A stretch of DNA of 64,000 nt from contig JAYPEX010000002.1 of the NCBI GenBank assembly GCA_038125995.1, positions 124,001-188,000 of the forward strand, written 5' to 3'. The DNA comes from MAG-120531 sp038125995. GTDB taxonomy: Bacteria > Bacteroidota > Bacteroidia > Flavobacteriales > Flavobacteriaceae. The notes below the pieces were generated by a model. It was not told the origin of the DNA and did not search any database. It worked only from the letters and a program-made list of their open reading frames with translations. Shown here piece by piece: positions 62,413 through 64,000 of this stretch. The position numbers and the translations under genes were made by a program. Position 1 is the first letter of the stretch. Every line of letters starts with the position of its first letter.

Positions 62413-62997
62413 TTACAATGGTTTTACTTGAATGTTTTTCCACTGTACCTTGATTCCACCTCCGGAGTGAATTTGTAGTGCAATGGATCCTTTTCCTTCT
62501 CCAATTTTTTCATCTTTCAGATGAATCATTTTCTCACCGTTTAACCAACTAGAGATATGAGCTCCTTTGACTTTAATCTTTAAGTGGTTCCATTCTCCCA
62601 TTTTAAGGAATTGCTCCTTTTCTGGTTCTGGTTTAATAAGCCATCCTCTTCCGTAAGACTCATATACACCACCGGTGTGAAGTCCTGGAGGAGCTACTTC
62701 AACTTGCCATCCACTGATTTTGGTTCCTTCCACAGTGGAGCGAATAAACACTCCAGAGTTACCATCAGCTTCTTGTTTGAAGTCTAGTTCTAAAATGAAA
62801 TCATCGTAAAAGGCATCGGTAGTCAAATAACCGTATTCTTCATCTGGTCCACTTTCGCAGATCAACAGACCGTTTTCGACATACCACTTTTCAGTTCCCC
62901 TGATGGTCCAACCATCGAGGTTTTTTCCGTTAAAAATTGATGTTTGTGCTTGTGCGAGCATGGGTATCCATGCTAAAATAAATAGTAGGGTTTTCAT
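62413..62997 (-). CDS. Secreted DUF1080 protein (3-keto-disaccharide hydrolase-like)
   Basis: 194 aa. Signal peptide ending AQAQ. The rest is one DUF1080/PF06439 beta-jelly-roll domain: SIFNGKNLDGW at the start, GNSGVFIRS, GWQVEV, and the final IALQIHSGGGIKVQWKNIQVK. The family includes 3-keto-disaccharide and glycoside hydrolases; the specific substrate is unknown. Transcribed alone between the remnant and tRNA-Asp. Confidence 0.88.
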   Translation of the reverse strand: MKTLLFILAWIPMLAQAQTSIFNGKNLDGWTIRGTEKWYVENGLLICESGPDEEYGYLTTDAFYDDFILELDFKQEADGNSGVFIRSTVEGTKISGWQVEVAPPGLHTGGVYESYGRGWLIKPEPEKEQFLKMGEWNHLKIKVKGAHISSWLNGEKMIHLKDEKIGEGKGSIALQIHSGGGIKVQWKNIQVKPL

Positions 62998-63101
62998 AGG
63001 GTTCTATATTTTGAATGAAAATAGAAAAAAAATAGAAGTCCTTTGTTTAATTGAAGTTAAAATGCGAAAACTAACTGAATTTTAATCAATTATAATAAAT
63101 G

Positions 63102-63136
63102 AAAAAAGCCCAGTAATTAAATTACCGGGCTTTTTT
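63102..63136. terminator. Bidirectional terminator after tRNA-Asp
   Basis: Stem AAAAAAGCCC-x-GTAAT / ATTAC-x-GGGCTTTTTT with a single mismatch and a 3-nt loop. On the minus strand it follows tRNA-Asp. Confidence 0.85.
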
Positions 63137-63140
63137 CTAG

Positions 63141-63214
63141 CGGTCTGGACGAGACTCGAACTCGCGACCCCCTGCGTGACAGGCAGGTATTCTAACCAAC
63201 TGAACTACCAGACC
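63141..63214 (-). tRNA. tRNA-Asp (GTC anticodon)
   Basis: 74 nt on the minus strand. Acceptor GGTCTGG / CCAGACC, D-arm with GTTGGTTA, anticodon stem CCTGC/GCAGG with loop CTGTCAC giving GTC, T-arm GCGAG-TTCGAGT-CTCGT, discriminator G. CCA is not encoded. Confidence 0.95.
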
Positions 63215-63381
63215 TCGCTATTGCGGATGCAAATATACATTCCTTATTTAATTGTGCAAATAAAAAATTGAGAAAAATTCCACTTTTTTGTAAAAATCAG
63301 TTTTTGAATAAAATTCTAATAGGAAAACATATTCAAAATGGTTAATTTCACTGACCATACAACTCAACTAAACTAAAACAA

Positions 63382-64000
63382 ATGGGCACAAAACAAAAGA
63401 GAAGACTCGGTTTCTGGGAAATCTGGAACATGAGTTTTGGATTCCTTGGAATTCAATTCGGATTTGCACTTCAAAACGCCAACACCTCCCGAATATTTGA
63501 AACTTTAGGAGCTAATGTAGATGAAATTCCAATTCTTTGGATCGCTGCTCCAGCAACTGGATTAATCGTTCAACCAATAATTGGATATTACAGTGATCGA
63601 ACTTGGACTAAACTAGGAAGAAGGCGTCCTTATTTCTTGGTAGGAGCCATACTAGCTTCCATTGCACTTTGTATGATGCCTAATTCACCTGCCCTATGGG
63701 TAGCTGCTGGTATGCTGTGGATGATGGATGCTTCGATTAATGTTTCAATGGAGCCATTTAGAGCCTTTGTAGCTGATTTACTGCCAATGGATCAACGAAC
63801 TCTTGGTTTTTCTATGCAGAGTTTCTTTATCGGGATAGGAGCGGTTGTAGGTTCTGCTTTACCTTATATGTTTACCAATTGGATTGGACTCAGCAACACA
63901 GCACCTGAAGGTATCATTCCCGACTCAGTTAAGTGGTCGTTCTATATCGGTGCATTTGTATTTTTAGCTGCTGTCCTATGGACGGTCTTTAGATCTTTCG
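63382..64000 (+). CDS. MFS transporter, sugar-symporter (SLC45/GPH-like) type, 5' part
   Basis: The ATG at 63382 opens a frame that runs through the window end, giving 206 visible codons. The N terminus (LGFWEIWNMSFGFLGIQFGFAL) and the loop-2/3 motif YYSDRTWTKLGRRRPY match the sugar:cation symporter group related to SLC45, common in flavobacterial maltose and sucrose loci. About five membrane segments are visible. The 167-bp gap before it shows no clear promoter. Confidence 0.88.
   Translation, partial: MGTKQKRRLGFWEIWNMSFGFLGIQFGFALQNANTSRIFETLGANVDEIPILWIAAPATGLIVQPIIGYYSDRTWTKLGRRRPYFLVGAILASIALCMMPNSPALWVAAGMLWMMDASINVSMEPFRAFVADLLPMDQRTLGFSMQSFFIGIGAVVGSALPYMFTNWIGLSNTAPEGIIPDSVKWSFYIGAFVFLAAVLWTVFRSF

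Noticed and set aside
1..64000. CRISPR arrays, rRNA genes, riboswitches of familiar type and insertion sequences
   Set aside because: No regularly spaced repeats, rRNA-like sequence, recognisable B12, TPP or SAM riboswitch, or transposase frame was found on reading both strands.

Overview
The window looks like a chromosomal segment of a marine, AT-rich member of the Flavobacteriia (Bacteroidota). The evidence is the gene families (carotenoid operon under a B12-type MerR regulator, T9SS-sorted protease, HYC_CC_PP protein, DUF4286, DnaE with a fused exonuclease, SDR-type threonine dehydrogenase), the near absence of Shine-Dalgarno sequences, and repeated matches to the Bacteroidota promoter pattern TTG-N17-23-TAnnTTTG. 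No phage, transposase, CRISPR array or rRNA was seen. There are two tRNA genes.

Layout. 1-4224: the end of a CarH-like B12 photoreceptor regulator, then crtI-crtB-crtZ-crtYcd, tightly overlapping and enough for zeaxanthin. 4225-9775: arginine decarboxylase, agmatinase and a deoxyhypusine synthase-like protein (polyamine synthesis), followed in the same direction by a small acidic protein and a RimB-RimK fusion. A possible leader ORF with its own promoter precedes this operon. 9772-20972: threonine dehydrogenase, small secreted or lipoprotein genes, CBS, ssb, metG, an ACT-like protein, mfd and a TerB-like protein. 21089-28533: GNAT and aspartate kinase on +, facing a long minus-strand housekeeping run (ribF, serS, DUF4286, rsmA, mgtE, hydroxyacid dehydrogenase). 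28592-33027: a large secreted M12B-type metalloprotease with a C-terminal sorting domain, and a lipoprotein. 33020-35518: pth, rplY, prs and tRNA-Leu(CAA).

35578-50092 is the most accessory-looking part: a sialidase, a membrane AraC-type regulator, and a seven-gene minus-strand copper-efflux block (HYC_CC_PP protein, CusA, CusC, CopA, PepSY protein, CusB, HMA lipoprotein) closed by a strong terminator. A Bcr/CflA transporter and a short ORF resembling the start of a larger membrane protein follow. 50079-56371: umuC-umuD (in that order), glutaryl-CoA dehydrogenase, trmN6, a sulfatase, rimM and rpsP. 56615-61408: dnaE with an N-terminal proofreading domain, and trxA. 61409-64000: a hairpin-rich candidate small RNA, a membrane-anchored thioredoxin, an orphan signal-peptide remnant, a DUF1080 protein, tRNA-Asp, and the start of an MFS sugar transporter.

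No wholly new multi-gene system could be demonstrated. The best leads are the candidate operator over the crtI promoter together with the altered CarH-like sensor, the leader ORF before the polyamine operon, the hairpin array at 61512-61619, the 45-bp palindrome before the copper block, and two probable gene remnants at 49898 and 62318.
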